Assembly: GCA_030410095.1 (NCBI GenBank)
Contig: JAUFRC010000002.1
Coordinates: 246,402-310,401 of the forward strand
Length of the DNA: 64,000 nucleotides
Direction of reading: 5' to 3'
DNA from: Paracoccus cavernae
GTDB lineage: Bacteria > Pseudomonadota > Alphaproteobacteria > Rhodobacterales > Rhodobacteraceae
The notes under the pieces are model-generated. The model saw nothing but the letters and a program-made list of their open reading frames with translations. It was not told the origin of the DNA and ran no database searches. Positions 47,786 through 58,271 of this stretch are shown piece after piece; the stretch's first letter is position 1, and every line of letters begins with the position of its first letter. Both the position numbers and the translations under genes were made by a program.

Positions 47786-49052
47786 TCAAAGGAAGGCCAT
47801 CGACATCCACGGCATGAAGGCGATCGCCACGCAGCACAGGATCAGCACGAGAACATAGGGGCCGACCGTTCGGGTTACGGTTGCGAAACTCACCCCCGAG
47901 ACCGCACTGGCGACAAAGAGGTTCAGCCCGAGCGGCGGCGTGATGAAGCCGACTGCCAAGGTCGAGACGATGATCACCCCGAAATGCACCGGATCCACAC
48001 CGATTTCACGGGCGATCGGGGTCAGCATCGGCGCAAGGATCAGGATATTGGGCGCGGCCTCCATCACGCTGCCGACAATGAGCAGCAGCAGGATGATCAT
48101 GATCAGGAGCACCACGGGATCGGTGGACCAGCCGAGCATCGCCGAAACCAGAGCATCGGGGATCTTCAGCACCGTGAGGTTTTGCGACAGGACCATGGCG
48201 ACCGCGACAATCGGGATGACCAAACCACAGATGCGCGAGCTGCTGACCAGAACCGCCGGAACATCGCGGAGCTTCAGCTTGCGGGTAATGACCACCGCCA
48301 CAAAAGGCAGTAGACGGCGGCGACCGCGCCTGCCTCGGTCGGGGTGAAAATGCCCGAGTAGATCCCGACGAGAATGATGGCGATCGCGCCAATCGCGTAG
48401 CGCGTATCGATTGCAGCCGTCACCACGCCACGCGCGGAAAAGGCGTGCGCTCGCCATAATTGCGTTTGCGCGAGATGAGATAGGCCACGACACACATCGC
48501 GCCGACCATCACGAGACCCGGGATGATCCCAGCAATGAAAAGGTCGGTGACGCTGACGCCGGTCGTCACGCCGTAAAGAACGAAGGAGACGCTTGGCGGG
48601 ATGATGATCCCCACGACGCCTCCGGCCGCAACGGTGCCTGCCGAAAAGCCGCGGTCATAGGATTGTTTGCTCATCTCGGGCAGAACAACCTTGCCCACCG
48701 TCGCGACGGTCGCCGCATTCGAGCCGCTGATCGCCGCGAAAATGCCCGAGGCCACGATCGTCGTCAGCGCCAGACCGCCGCGCATCCATCCCACGATGCT
48801 CTGGGAAAAGCGCATGATCTGCGCCGCAATTCCGCCGGATGCGATCAGATCGCCGGTCACGACAAAGAGCGGCAGGGCCAAAAGCGGGAAGAGGTTCAAC
48901 GAGTCGAACATCGTCAGGCTGATGTTGAGCAGCGGAAACTGGTCGGTGATCAGCGTCAGCAGCACGGCTCCGATGCCGATGACGGTCAGGATTTCGACCC
49001 CGAGCAGCAGGAAGACTGCCAAGGCGATGAATACAAGTGTGCTTGGTTCCAT
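47786..49052 (-). CDS. dctM: TRAP large permease DctM
   Basis: About 422 residues with twelve helices. FDSLNLFPLLALPLFVVTGD, GGLALTTIVASGIFAAISGS and GIIIPPSVSFVLYGVTTGVS, then ILILAPMLTPIAREIGVDPV, with ITPPLGLNLFVASAVSG near the end. Lost bases near 48428 and 48305. Confidence 0.92.
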
Positions 49053-49071
49053 GTCTTGCTCCCCGCAAGGC

Positions 49072-49587
49072 TCAGCTGGCCGAAGCGACCGGCGGCGTCA
49101 GCGGACGCCCGTGCCGATAGTCGCCGATGGTGGTAATGGCGCGCTGCACCGTCCGCAGGGCCACAAGGCCCCAGCCCACCGGCACCGAGAGCAGGGCAAT
49201 CCAGAACGGCAGGTCGATACCAACCATTTTCTGCTCGAAATCGACGACATCGGCGAAAGGCTGGCGGATGAACACCACGACGATGCTGGCAAGGACGATC
49301 AGCAACAGATCGGACAGGAGCAGCAGGGCAAGCTGCGCGCCGCGCGGCAGCATGTCGCGCAGGACCGTCACCGCAAGATGGCTGCGGTTGCGCGCCATCG
49401 CCGCCATCGACAGATAGCTCAGCCAGATAAAAGCATAGATCGCCGTCTCGTAAGCAGAGAGGATCGAGGTTTTGAACAGGTAGCGCCCGATGACTTCGGC
49501 GAAAATGACGGCGATGATGTAGATATAGAGGATCGCACCCAGCGCATCCTCGAGATACTGGTCCACAAGCGCAATGGTCCGCTTCAT
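49072..49587 (-). CDS. dctQ: TRAP small permease DctQ
   Basis: 171 residues, intact, four helices. FAEVIGRYLFKTSILSAYET and YAFIWLSYLSMAAMARNRSH are the DctQ signature. Sits between DctM (19 bases) and DctP. Confidence 0.92.
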   Translation of the reverse strand: MKRTIALVDQYLEDALGAILYIYIIAVIFAEVIGRYLFKTSILSAYETAIYAFIWLSYLSMAAMARNRSHLAVTVLRDMLPRGAQLALLLLSDLLLIVLASIVVVFIRQPFADVVDFEQKMVGIDLPFWIALLSVPVGWGLVALRTVQRAITTIGDYRHGRPLTPPVASAS

Positions 49588-49654
49588 CCTTGCCTTCCCT
49601 CCCATGGTTGCAGTGACCGGACGGCAATCACGCGCGGATCTCCGGCCCCCGAAC

Positions 49655-50849
49655 TCACAGCTTCCACCAGCGCACCGGCTCGGTACCGCCTTGCGCCGCG
49701 GTCACCTTGAGAACGAGCTCGTAGGCCTCGCGCCCGTAGGTATCGACCGCTTGCTGCAGCAGGGGATTGCTCTCGACGGAAAGCGCGCTTTTCCACGCCG
49801 CGCGCTCTTCGTCGGTCAGGAAGGTCATCTTGGTTCCGGCAGCAAGGAAACCTGCATCCGGAGCCGATCCGGCATGATGCCGAATGTGTCCCGCTGGATC
49901 GTTTCATAGGTGTTGTAGACATAGGTCTGCGCCTCGAAAGCGGCTTCCATGACGGATTCCCGCAGATCCTCGTCCAGCTTGTCGAGCCAGCGGCTGCTGA
50001 GCCAGATCGAGTCGGTGTTGTACATCCAGTCGGTGTCGATGATCTGACCGATGACAGTCGCCATCCCCGTGTCGTAGCCGGAGCCCGGCGCAAGATGCAG
50101 CCCCTCCATCACACCATCCTTGAGCGCCGAGAAGGTCTCGGCCCATGCGATCGGGGTCGCGCTGGTGGGAAGGATCTGGAAGGCAAGCTGTTCGAGCTTT
50201 GCGGCCGTGACGCGGATCTTCATGCCGGCGAGATCTTCCGGCCGCCGGACCTCGGTCGAGACCGAACGCGACAGCATCACCCTGCGCACCCAGGGATGGG
50301 CAAAGGCAACAACAAGGCGGCGATCCTCGGTGCCCTTGCGGAAGGTGTCGTTGAACTCCTTGCTGAACAGCAGACGCCAGAAATTCTGTTCGTTCCCGAT
50401 GGCATAGGGCACATCGAGAATGTTCAGGATCGGAACCAGCTGCGCGGCATTCTGCATGCTGCAACTGCCCGCCTGAACGACGCCCTGCACCTTCTTGAGC
50501 AGCTCGGCCTGACCGCCCAAAGCGCCGCCGTCATGGACTTCGACATAGATGCGGCCACCGCTCAGGCGCTCGATCGCGGCCTTGAACTCGGGTGCGCCAT
50601 GGATCCAGGACATATGCGGCGTTCCGACACGGCCGGGGAACTGGTTCAACGTGGCGTCAAGTCCCATGGTCAGCACATGTTCGGCGGCCGCCTTTCGCGC
50701 GGTTTCATCCGCGACGACTTCGGCCAAAGCCTTGCCGCCCCCGACAGCGTGTAGCCAAAGCCCACGCTCGCAACCGTGCAACCGCCCAGAGCCGCCCGCA
50801 GGATGTCCCGTCGGTTCAGATGTCCCGAGGCCTTTTCAAGTTTCTTCAT
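49655..50849 (-). CDS. dctP: TRAP solute receptor DctP with TAT-type signal
   Basis: About 397 residues. LNRRDILRAALGGCTVASVG is a twin-arginine signal. The body shows GGRIYVEVHDGGALGGQAEL, EDLAGMKIRVT, and WAETFSALKDGVMEGLHLAP, the DctP-type carboxylate-binding core with its Arg in KIRV. Lost bases near 50745 and 49855. The ligand is an organic acid by family; a sulfonate cannot be excluded. Confidence 0.9.
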
Positions 50850-51155
50850 TTCCGTTGTCTCCCCCATATGTTCTTGCGTCGCCCGCCGGCCCCCGATCTC
50901 CGGCGCTCGGCCCAAGGTCCTGTTCCGGACCTCGTGCGTGAACTCCGCGGCACCTCCCTGTGCCGACGTGATCCCGGACGTCTTTGCAGGGAATTTAATC
51001 CACAGAACTACTTACGAAAAGTAATAAATTATTGACGGTTCTGTAAGTTGAGATTTAGGATGTACTGATATTCCAGCCAAATCCCTGCATTGCCGCGATA
51101 CGGACAAGCAATACGGATCACGCCAAAGACCCTCAACCCAGACCGGATATGATCC
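50850..51155. other. Divergent TRAP/LysR promoter region
   Basis: 306 bases with no gene. The AT-rich part at 51000-51050 holds the nested dyads listed separately. Confidence 0.6.
51002..51044. promoter_or_regulatory. Nested dyads, putative LysR operator
   Basis: Outer inverted repeat ACAGAAC (51002-51008) / GTTCTGT (51038-51044) encloses TTACGAAAAGTAA (51012-51024), a T-N11-A LysR box. It lies 112-154 bases upstream of LysR and 153-195 upstream of dctP. Confidence 0.6.
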
Positions 51156-52066
51156 ATGTCGATCAGAATGCTCAAGACGCTTATTGCGATTGCAGACCAC
51201 AAGACCTTCAGCGCCGCCGCCGATGCCGTCTTCGTCACCCATGCCGCCGTCAGCCAGCAAATGCGGTCGCTTGAGGAGAGCTGGCAGGTCAAGATCTTCG
51301 ACCGCACGACCCGAACTCCCGAGTTTACGCCCGTCGGCCGCGCGCTTGTGTCGCAGGCCCGCGAAGTGGTCCGCGCCTACGACAATATCGTTCCGGCCGT
51401 TCTGGGCGATGGTGGCCTGCGGGAGAATTCCCGCTCGGAGCCGTCGCCACGACCCTGACGGCGATCGTGCCTTTCTCGGCGGCCCTGCTGAAGAACAGCT
51501 GTCCCGAACTGCATTTGCGGCTTTATCCGGGACTGACGAACCAGCTGATCCCGCAGGTCGAGCGCGGCACGCTCGAGGCGGCGCTGATCTCGCGGCCTCC
51601 TGCGCTCGCACCGAGCCTGGTCTGGCGCAGCATTGCGCAGGAAAAACTGGTGCTGGTGACATCGCACAAGGTCCAGAGCGACGATGCCGTCGAAATCCTT
51701 CGCAGCTATCCCTTCATCCGCTTTTCACGCGATGCCGTCGTCGGCACGTTGATCGAAAAATGCCTGAGCGATAACGGAATCGCCGTCACCGATACGATGG
51801 AACTGGCCAATCTCGAGGCGATCTACGGCATGGTGATTGCCGATCTCGGCATCTCGATCGTCCCCGATCCCTGCATCAAACTGGCCAACGAGCCGCCACT
51901 GCGCCGCATTTCCCTCAGGGGTCTGAACGCCCCTGTCCGCGAGCTGGGCCTGATCTACCGCAAGGATACGACCAAGCTGCGGGTGATCGAAGAGGTCGCC
52001 ACCTCGATCGACAAGGCGCTCGCCATCGGGACCTTTTCGTCCGATTCCATCCGGCTGGCGACCTGA
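51156..52066 (+). CDS. LysR-family regulator
   Basis: About 303 residues. MLKTLIAIADHKTFSAAADA and VFVTHAAVSQQMRSLEESWQ form the winged helix; the effector domain contains LRLYPGLTNQLIPQVERG, LISRPPALAPSLVW and YGMVIADLGISIVPD. One lost base near 51428. Divergent from the TRAP operon and convergent with the fumarase/SDH operon. Confidence 0.9.
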
Positions 52067-52082
52067 GGCGCAGCGGAGCGCG

Positions 52083-52397
52083 TCACTCCGGCTTGAAGAA
52101 GGGCGCGGGGATCAGGATCTTGTTCTCGATCTGGTCGACGAGCGGGCGCATCTGGACGGCATAGCTCTGCCATTCCTGCGAGGCCTGCAACGCCTTGCGA
52201 CGCTCCCACCGGTCATCCATGCTGTCATAGCCCCACATATGGACGATCTGGTTCAGCGGGCCGATATCGGTAAAGTAATAGCCGACCATCTTGCCGAGAA
52301 TGCGGGTCTGGACCTCCAGCCCTTCCGCCTCATAAAGCTTGAGGAATTTCGGGACATTGCCGTTTTTCAGCGTATAGGTTCGCATGTCGATGAACAT
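52083..52397 (-). CDS. NIPSNAP-family protein
   Basis: 104 residues, intact. MFIDMRTYTLKNGNVPKFLK then HMWGYDSMDDRWERRKALQA are the dimeric ferredoxin-like NIPSNAP fold, often encoded with catabolic operons as a small enzyme or accessory. Last gene of the eight-gene operon. Confidence 0.9.
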   Translation of the reverse strand: MFIDMRTYTLKNGNVPKFLKLYEAEGLEVQTRILGKMVGYYFTDIGPLNQIVHMWGYDSMDDRWERRKALQASQEWQSYAVQMRPLVDQIENKILIPAPFFKPE

Positions 52398-52435
52398 CGA
52401 TCAGGGCCTTTTCATGTTTGGAAAGGGAGAGGGGC

Positions 52436-53451
52436 TCAGACCTGCAGCGTTATGATCATGGTCAGCGCGAAAGCGGCGAGAACGGCCGTCAGCGCGCAGA
52501 CAACCGCGATGGCGCGCGGACCGACCTCGGCCAATTTGCCGAGCGAGGTCTTCATCCCCAGTGCGGAAATCGCGACGATCAGAAGCCAGCGCGACAGCTC
52601 GAGAAGAAATGCCACAATCTCCGGCGGGATTATTCTGGTGCTGCCGATCAGAACGAGCGCCGCAAAGCCCAGAACGAAAAGCGGGATCGGAAGCTTGCCG
52701 CCCGATTGCGCGCCGGGATGCGAGGCAAAACACAAGGAGATGACGACCACGACCGGCACCAAAAGCGCCACGCGCAGCAGCTTGACGAAGGTTGCGGTCG
52801 CGCCCGCCTCGTCGGAAACCGAATATCCCGCCCCGACCACTTGGGCCACATCATGGATCGTCGCGCCGAAGAAGACGCCCATCGCGTGATCCGAAAGGCC
52901 CAATGCCGTGCCGATCATCGGATAGATGATCATTGCGATCGTGGACAAAGCCGTGACCGCGATCACGGTGAAGACCGTATCACGCTCGTGATTGGGGTCG
53001 TCCTTGGGCAGAACCGACGAGATCGCGAGCGCGGCCGAGGCGCCGCAAATCGCCACCGCTCCGCCCGTCAACAGGCCGAAGGGCAGCGAGCGGCCGGTAG
53101 CCCGCGCCAAAACGACGCCCAAGCCGATCGTCAGCCCGACACCGGCCAGAGTGATGCCCACGACGACCAACCCCGCCGAGGCGATCTGCTGGACGGTAAT
53201 CCCCAACCCCAGAAGCGCCACGCCGAAACGCAGCAGCTTCTTTGCGGCGAACTCGATCCCTCGGCGGCCGGTGCCTGCGGCTCGGCCAGAAAGGCAAAGG
53301 CCATGCCCAGAAGCAGCGCCATGAGCATGACCGGCGCGCCGTAATGTTCGGAGAGAAACCGTGCCGCCAGCGCGACGGTCACCGCCGAGAGAATGCCGGG
53401 AAAAAGGCTGCGCAACCTGCCGGGAAACCGGCCCATCTCGATCACGGTCAT
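52436..53451 (-). CDS. YeiH/PSE-family putative anion exporter
   Basis: About 338 residues with ten or so helices. YGAPVMLMALLLGMAFAF, the next frame's KLLRFGVALLGLGITVQQIA, GGAVAICGASAALAISSVLP and GVFFGATIHDVAQVVGAGYS are family blocks. The family includes transporters linked to sulfate or sulfite export in taurine-type pathways. Start overlaps the fumarase beta stop as ATGA. One lost base near 53258. Confidence 0.88.
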
Positions 53452-54115
53452 CCGATCAGCTCGTCGGTGCGGTCGTCGGTCTCGCCGAAGCGCTTGAGGA
53501 CGGCGGGTTTGGTGCCCTCGTAGACACGCTCGAGATTCCGGCGATCTTGGCATTCTCGCGCTCGAAGAGGCAATTCCCTTCCATATCCGAAGCTACGAGG
53601 AAGGGCCCCATGCGGTTGCATTTCAGCACCCACATCGCCTGGGCCAGACCAAGCTCCTCATGCCAGTGCACGGCTTCGACATTCTCGACCCCGCGCCCGA
53701 GAAGCGCTCCGGTGCCATAGCCCACGGTCGAGAGATAGATCGCTCCGTTCGGGACGAAGTATTCCTTGTAATCCTTGGACGACATTCCGCCCTTGCCGAC
53801 GATCAGGCGCGCACCCGATTTCGCGATCCATTCCGGCAGCCATTTCGAGAAGCGGAAACTCGCCGTGGCGGTGACCGCCCCCATGTCGAAACTGCCGTCC
53901 TTGCGGATCGTGGCTGCCGGCGAGCAGTGGAAATTCGCCGCGCTCTGTGACGGCAGCTCCAGCGGGATATTCGCCTTGCCCTCGAGCGCGCGCATGTAGA
54001 CGCCCTCTCGCGCGGTATACATCAGGCCGGAAAGATAGACGATATCGCCAAGGCGCAACGCGGCGATCTCTTCGGCGGTGGGCGTGGTCGAAAGCTCGAC
54101 TTCGCGCGGCTTCAT
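53448..54115 (-). CDS. ttdB: Class I fumarase / L-tartrate dehydratase, beta subunit
   Basis: About 222 residues. ELSTTPTAEEIAALRLGDIV, GLMYTAREGVYMRALEGKAN, IVGKGGMSSKDYKEYFV and GAVTATASFRF are the beta domain that provides Lys and Ser/Thr active-site residues. One lost base near 53535. Overlaps alpha and YeiH genes by ATGA. Confidence 0.9.
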
Positions 54116-55068
54116 TCTGCAGCCTCCAATGCGGTATCCCATTCCACGGTCTCGCGGCGCTGATAGGGGGTGAACCAGTCGGGGTCGGTGCGGTGTTCGA
54201 CACGCCCGTCGGGGAAGATGCGAGCCACCGCGCGGCGCGATGACAGGCAGAAGGCATGGACCGACATCTGCATCCCGCCGGTATGGCAATAGCCGACCTC
54301 GATATGGGTATCGATCACCATGTTCTTGCCGACAAAGCCCATCGCGCCCATGCCGATGGAGTTGCCCAGCTCCTTGAGCTCTTCCTCAAGCTCGGCGATC
54401 CGGGGATCCGCATTGCGGTCGCCCACCGTACGCAGACAAGCCGCGCGTTTGCCCAAAACCATGCAGGTGTCCTTGCAGCCGCCCAGCCCGATCCCGATGA
54501 TCGCGGGCTGGCAGGCAAGTCCGCGTTTGCCGAATGCCACAAGGCTGTCGAGATAGAAGCGCTTTATCCCCTGGATACCGTCGGACGGAAAAAGCATCCG
54601 GTAATCGGTTCCGAACAGCCCGCCTTTGTGGACCGTTATCAGGTCGATCCAGTCACCGCCGGGCTCGTAGCCATATTCGATCTCGGGCGCGCCGATGCCC
54701 ACATTGTTGTCATGATCGGTGCGCCACAAGGGGTGTACGCGGTTGGGGCGCAGGGGCACCGAACTCGTGGCATTTGCGGTCGCCCGCCGCAAGGCGGCCT
54801 CGAGCGCGACCGGCCCGCCCTCGATGCGGGCATCATTGCCCATTTTCACATACCAGCGCGGCGTTCCGGTATCGCCGCACATGGCGCGGCGGTCCTGCTT
54901 GGCGGCCTCGTAATTCTCGAGCATGGCTTGCAGCACGAAGGATGACAGATCGCCGTCCTCGGTCTTGGCGGCAGCCTTTAGACCGCCGAGATAATCCTCG
55001 GGGATCTCGATTGCCGCCTTGGCCATCAGCTCTTCGGCGGTGGATTGGATGAGGTGAAGCGGGATCAC
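54112..55068 (-). CDS. ttdA: Class I fumarase / L-tartrate dehydratase, alpha subunit
   Basis: 318 residues, intact. MCGDTGTPRWYVKMG (C64), GIGLGGCKDTCMVLGKRA (C198 and C202) and VGYCHTGGMQMSV (C261) supply cluster Cys candidates for the labile [4Fe-4S] that binds the hydroxy acid. The GAPEIEYGYEP segment and length fit the two-subunit class. It dehydrates or hydrates a C4 hydroxy dicarboxylate such as malate, tartrate or a substituted form. Co-transcribed with SDH-like genes upstream. Confidence 0.92.
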   Translation of the reverse strand: MIPLHLIQSTAEELMAKAAIEIPEDYLGGLKAAAKTEDGDLSSFVLQAMLENYEAAKQDRRAMCGDTGTPRWYVKMGNDARIEGGPVALEAALRRATANATSSVPLRPNRVHPLWRTDHDNNVGIGAPEIEYGYEPGGDWIDLITVHKGGLFGTDYRMLFPSDGIQGIKRFYLDSLVAFGKRGLACQPAIIGIGLGGCKDTCMVLGKRAACLRTVGDRNADPRIAELEEELKELGNSIGMGAMGFVGKNMVIDTHIEVGYCHTGGMQMSVHAFCLSSRRAVARIFPDGRVEHRTDPDWFTPYQRRETVEWDTALEAAE

Positions 55069-55100
55069 GTTCTTTCCTTTCGAAGCTCGCTCTGCTGGCG

Positions 55101-56859
55101 CTATTGGGCCGCGACGAGCGTCTCGGGCTCGCTGGCAGGCAGGATGGTTTCGCCCGGGCGCACGATCGTGAACCGGACCTGTTCGCGCGACATGGCAAGC
55201 TCGTCGCCCTGCATCCGGGCCAGCGTGAAATAGGAGCTTTCGAGATCGCCCGATCCGGAAAGTCCTCGCGGAAATGCGCGCCGCGGGAATTCTCGCGCAG
55301 CTCGCCGGCGCGCGCGATCACCGCAGAAACCTCGGTCAGCGAGGCCATGTTGAGCCAATCGTGCCAGGTAAGGTTGAAGGCAAGATTGGAGGGGTCGACC
55401 CCGTTTCCATCAGCTCCGCCCGAATTTCGGCAACGCGCTTCTGGCCGCGCTCCAGACCGGCAGCGGTGCGCATCACGCCTACATCCTCCCACATCGCCTC
55501 CTGAAGCTTGTGGCGAAGGCTGTGCACGGCTGCGGGCTTGCGCGTGAGCGGATGAAGCGCGCGTTCGACCTCGGCGGCCAGCACCTGCTCGTCGGGATCG
55601 CGCAGCGCCCCGATACGGCGCACGTCCACACCCATGACATCGCCCGCAATGCCGCCAAAAACCGTCGAATTGGCGACGCCATTCCCGCCGAGCCGGTTCG
55701 AGCCATGCGCACCGCCCGCATCCTCGCCGGCGACATAAAGCCCTTCCATCGCGGTGCGGGTATCGGGATCGACCACGACACCGCCCATGAAGTAATGCGC
55801 GGTCGGCACGACTTCGACTTTGCCGGCTGCGAGATCAAAGCCGCTATCGGCGCAGCGCTTGACCATGCCTGCAAATTTTTTGCGGACATTCTCGGGGCCG
55901 AGATGACCCATCGAGATAAACATGCCGACCTGCGAGGGTCGTTGTTCTTGCGCATCTCGGCATAAATGCCGCGGCTGACCACGTCCCGTGTCGCGCGTTC
56001 GCCGCGCTGGTCGTAATCGAACATGAAGCGCTCGCCCCGTGCATTCAGAAGCTGCCCTCCCGCGCCACGCAGCCCTTCTTCAAGGACGGTGCCGGTCATG
56101 CGGGTATGATCGCCCGCGAGCAGGCCGGTGGGATGGAACTGCACCATTTCCATGTCGCGCAACGGCAGACCGGCGCGCAAAGCCATCGCGAGCCCGTCCA
56201 TCGTCTTGTCGCCGGAGGGCGTGTGATATTTGTACATGGTCGGCCCGCCGCCAGTGCCCATCATCACACATTTCGCGCGGACAAAACGGAAGCGGCCGGT
56301 CCGCATGTCGATGAAAAGCACCCCTGCAAGCGAGGCGCCGTCCCGCGTCGGGATCAGCCCGATGGCGCGATGCTCCTGCAGCTTCTGGATCGGCCGCGCC
56401 AGCACCTGTTCCATCAGGCGGCTGATGATCTCGATACCGGTAAGGTCGCCCTTGTGGACGGTCCGGTCGGCGGTTTGGCCGGCGAAAGCCTTCTGATGCA
56501 GGGTGCCGTCGGGATTGCGGTCGAAGAAGCAGCCGATCTCGTTTTCCAGCTCGGTGATCCGCACCACCGCCTGTTCGCAAAGACGCCAGGCCATGTCCTG
56601 ATTGGGCAGCCATTTGCCGCCGTTGATCGTATCCATGAAATGGCGCTCGACCGTGTCGCCGCCGCCAAGCGCGACGTTATAGCCGCCCTGCACCATGCGG
56701 GTGCAGCCGCATTTCCCGATCAGCCCCTTCACGGCAAGGGTGATACGCGTCCCCTCCGGTGCGGTCTGCAGGGCATGGAGCGCGGCAAAGAGCCCTGCCT
56801 CCCGATCCGAGGATCAGGATATCGGTGTCTTCACGTTCGATTTGGATTTGTGGAGCCAT
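55101..56859 (-). CDS. sdhA: Succinate dehydrogenase/fumarate reductase-like flavoprotein
   Basis: About 585 residues. FAD site DTDILILGSGG, MVQGGYNVALGGGDTVERHF, VQFHPTGL (active-site His), TRDVVSRG (catalytic Arg), VPTAHYFMGGVVV (His) and NRLGGNGVANSTVFGG (Arg) are all present. The loop after FHPTG is GLLAGDHTRMTGTVLEEGLR, several residues longer than in classical SdhA, so a different dicarboxylate is possible. Lost bases near 56770, 55930, 55405 and 55255. Confidence 0.9.
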
Positions 56860-56861
56860 GT

Positions 56862-57211
56862 TCACACCGCGCGCAAAGGAAAGTGCCCGAGACCAGAAAG
56901 GCCCCTGCGATCGAGGCCGCAGCCAATGACTTCTGGCGTGACGACCACGGCAGAAACTCGAGCGCCAAAAGCCGCAAGCCGCCGAAGAAATGGACTGCCA
57001 ACAGGAAGACCAGACCGAATTCCGCGAGCTTCACGAGCGGGTTGTCGGCGAAGCTCAGGAAGTGGTCGAGCGTCTCGGGCTTTGTCAGAGCCAGCGACAG
57101 GACGTAGAAATGTGCAGGCAGGAACAGCGCGAGCGCGAGGCCCGACAGCCGGTGCAGCATATAGGCCAGCCATAGCGGATGACGACGGTGCGGCTTCAAT
57201 CTCGTGCTCAT
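56862..57211 (-). CDS. SDH-like membrane anchor 2
   Basis: About 116 residues with three helices. LHRLSGLALALFLPAHFYVL carries the His/Ser-Gly pattern of heme b or quinone-binding anchors; FGLVFLLAVHFFGGLRLLAL is the next. Start overlaps the other anchor's stop as ATGA (57208-57211). A lost base near 56885 alters the last 14 residues; the stop at 56862 is from the restored frame. Confidence 0.8.
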
Positions 57212-57540
57212 GCCCATGTCACCGCCCAAAGGGCCCGTGCTCCCATCGTCAGCAGCACGAGACCCGTGCCATAAGTGAAAACACCCAGCCAAGCGCCGCG
57301 AATTCCGGTCGTTTCGTGCAGGATCACCCGCAGACCGATCGCCGCATGGATCGACACGGCCACCACCAGACTTCCGTAGAAAAGGAACCACATGATGCTG
57401 CCCTGCGTGCGGCCGAGGATCTCGGCCGTCGTCAGCCCGCCCTGGATCGCATAGGCCATAACCGCGAGGTGACCGAGCACCAGCGGGGCCATCACCATCG
57501 CGCTCAGGCGCTGCGCCATGTAAAGGTTAAGGTTGAGCAT
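57208..57540 (-). CDS. SDH-like membrane anchor 1
   Basis: 110 residues, intact, three helices. YMAQRLSAMVMAPLVLGHLA and SLVVAVSIHAAIGLRVILHE hold candidate heme/quinone His and Arg residues. Second membrane subunit of the complex, 2 bases after sdhB. Confidence 0.82.
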   Translation of the reverse strand: MLNLNLYMAQRLSAMVMAPLVLGHLAVMAYAIQGGLTTAEILGRTQGSIMWFLFYGSLVVAVSIHAAIGLRVILHETTGIRGAWLGVFTYGTGLVLLTMGARALWAVTWA

Positions 57541-57542
57541 CC

Positions 57543-58271
57543 TTATGTCCTCCGCTTCAGGAATGAACCGGCGACCGCCCGTTTGAGCCCGGCAATCGCG
57601 CTCAGGGGGTCAAGCTCGTTCGGACAAAAGCGGGTGCAGCTTCCCTGCGTGTGGCAGTTCATGCAGCCGCCCGTCCCCGAAACGGCGTCGAGGACCGCGT
57701 TCCGATCCTCGACTTTGACGTCGTTATAAAGCGTCCAGGCGCGTTGCAGGGCCGCAGGCCCGAGATAGTCGGCATTCGCGGCGACGGTGTCGCAGGCGGC
57801 ATAGCAGACCGAACAGTTTATGCACTCGATGGCCTTGTTGGCCTCGACCCGCCCGCGCTCGTCCGGCGAGACCTGCTGGATCGGTTCGTCGCGACTGCGC
57901 GAGGGGCGATGCGCGCCGCCGGCCTTGACCCATTTGTCGAAAAACGGATCCATATCCGCCGCGAGATCCTTGATGACCGGCAGGTTGCGCAGAGGGGCGA
58001 TCTCAAGCCGGTCGCCGTCGAGCACGCGGCTGACATGGGTCCGACAGGTCCAGCGCGGTTCGCCATTCACCATCATCGCGCAAGAGCCGCACATTCCGAC
58101 ACGGCAGGCATAGCGGTAGGTAAGCGTCGGATCCGCGGATTGCTGGATCCAGCTCACCACATCAAGAACGGTTTGGCTTTTCCGGGACGGAACGGTGAAG
58201 GTCTCGAACGCGCCGCCATCCGCATTGCCGCGCCACACCGACACATTCAAAGGTCTTTCATTCTCGCTCAC
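57543..58271 (-). CDS. sdhB: SDH/fumarate reductase-like iron-sulfur subunit
   Basis: 242 residues, intact. [2Fe-2S] Cys C56, C61, C64, C76; second set C150, C153, C156, C160; third set C203, C206, C212, C216. It moves electrons from the flavoprotein to quinone. First gene of the operon, so the promoter and palindrome upstream at 58353-58369 drive it. Confidence 0.94.
   Translation of the reverse strand: MSENERPLNVSVWRGNADGGAFETFTVPSRKSQTVLDVVSWIQQSADPTLTYRYACRVGMCGSCAMMVNGEPRWTCRTHVSRVLDGDRLEIAPLRNLPVIKDLAADMDPFFDKWVKAGGAHRPSRSRDEPIQQVSPDERGRVEANKAIECINCSVCYAACDTVAANADYLGPAALQRAWTLYNDVKVEDRNAVLDAVSGTGGCMNCHTQGSCTRFCPNELDPLSAIAGLKRAVAGSFLKRRT

Noticed and set aside
44426..50849. Complete sulfoquinovose or sulfolactate pathway
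   Set aside because: No sulfoquinovosidase, aldolase, Xsc, SuyAB or CuyA homolog is visible; only the reductase, aldehyde dehydrogenase and exporter types overlap.
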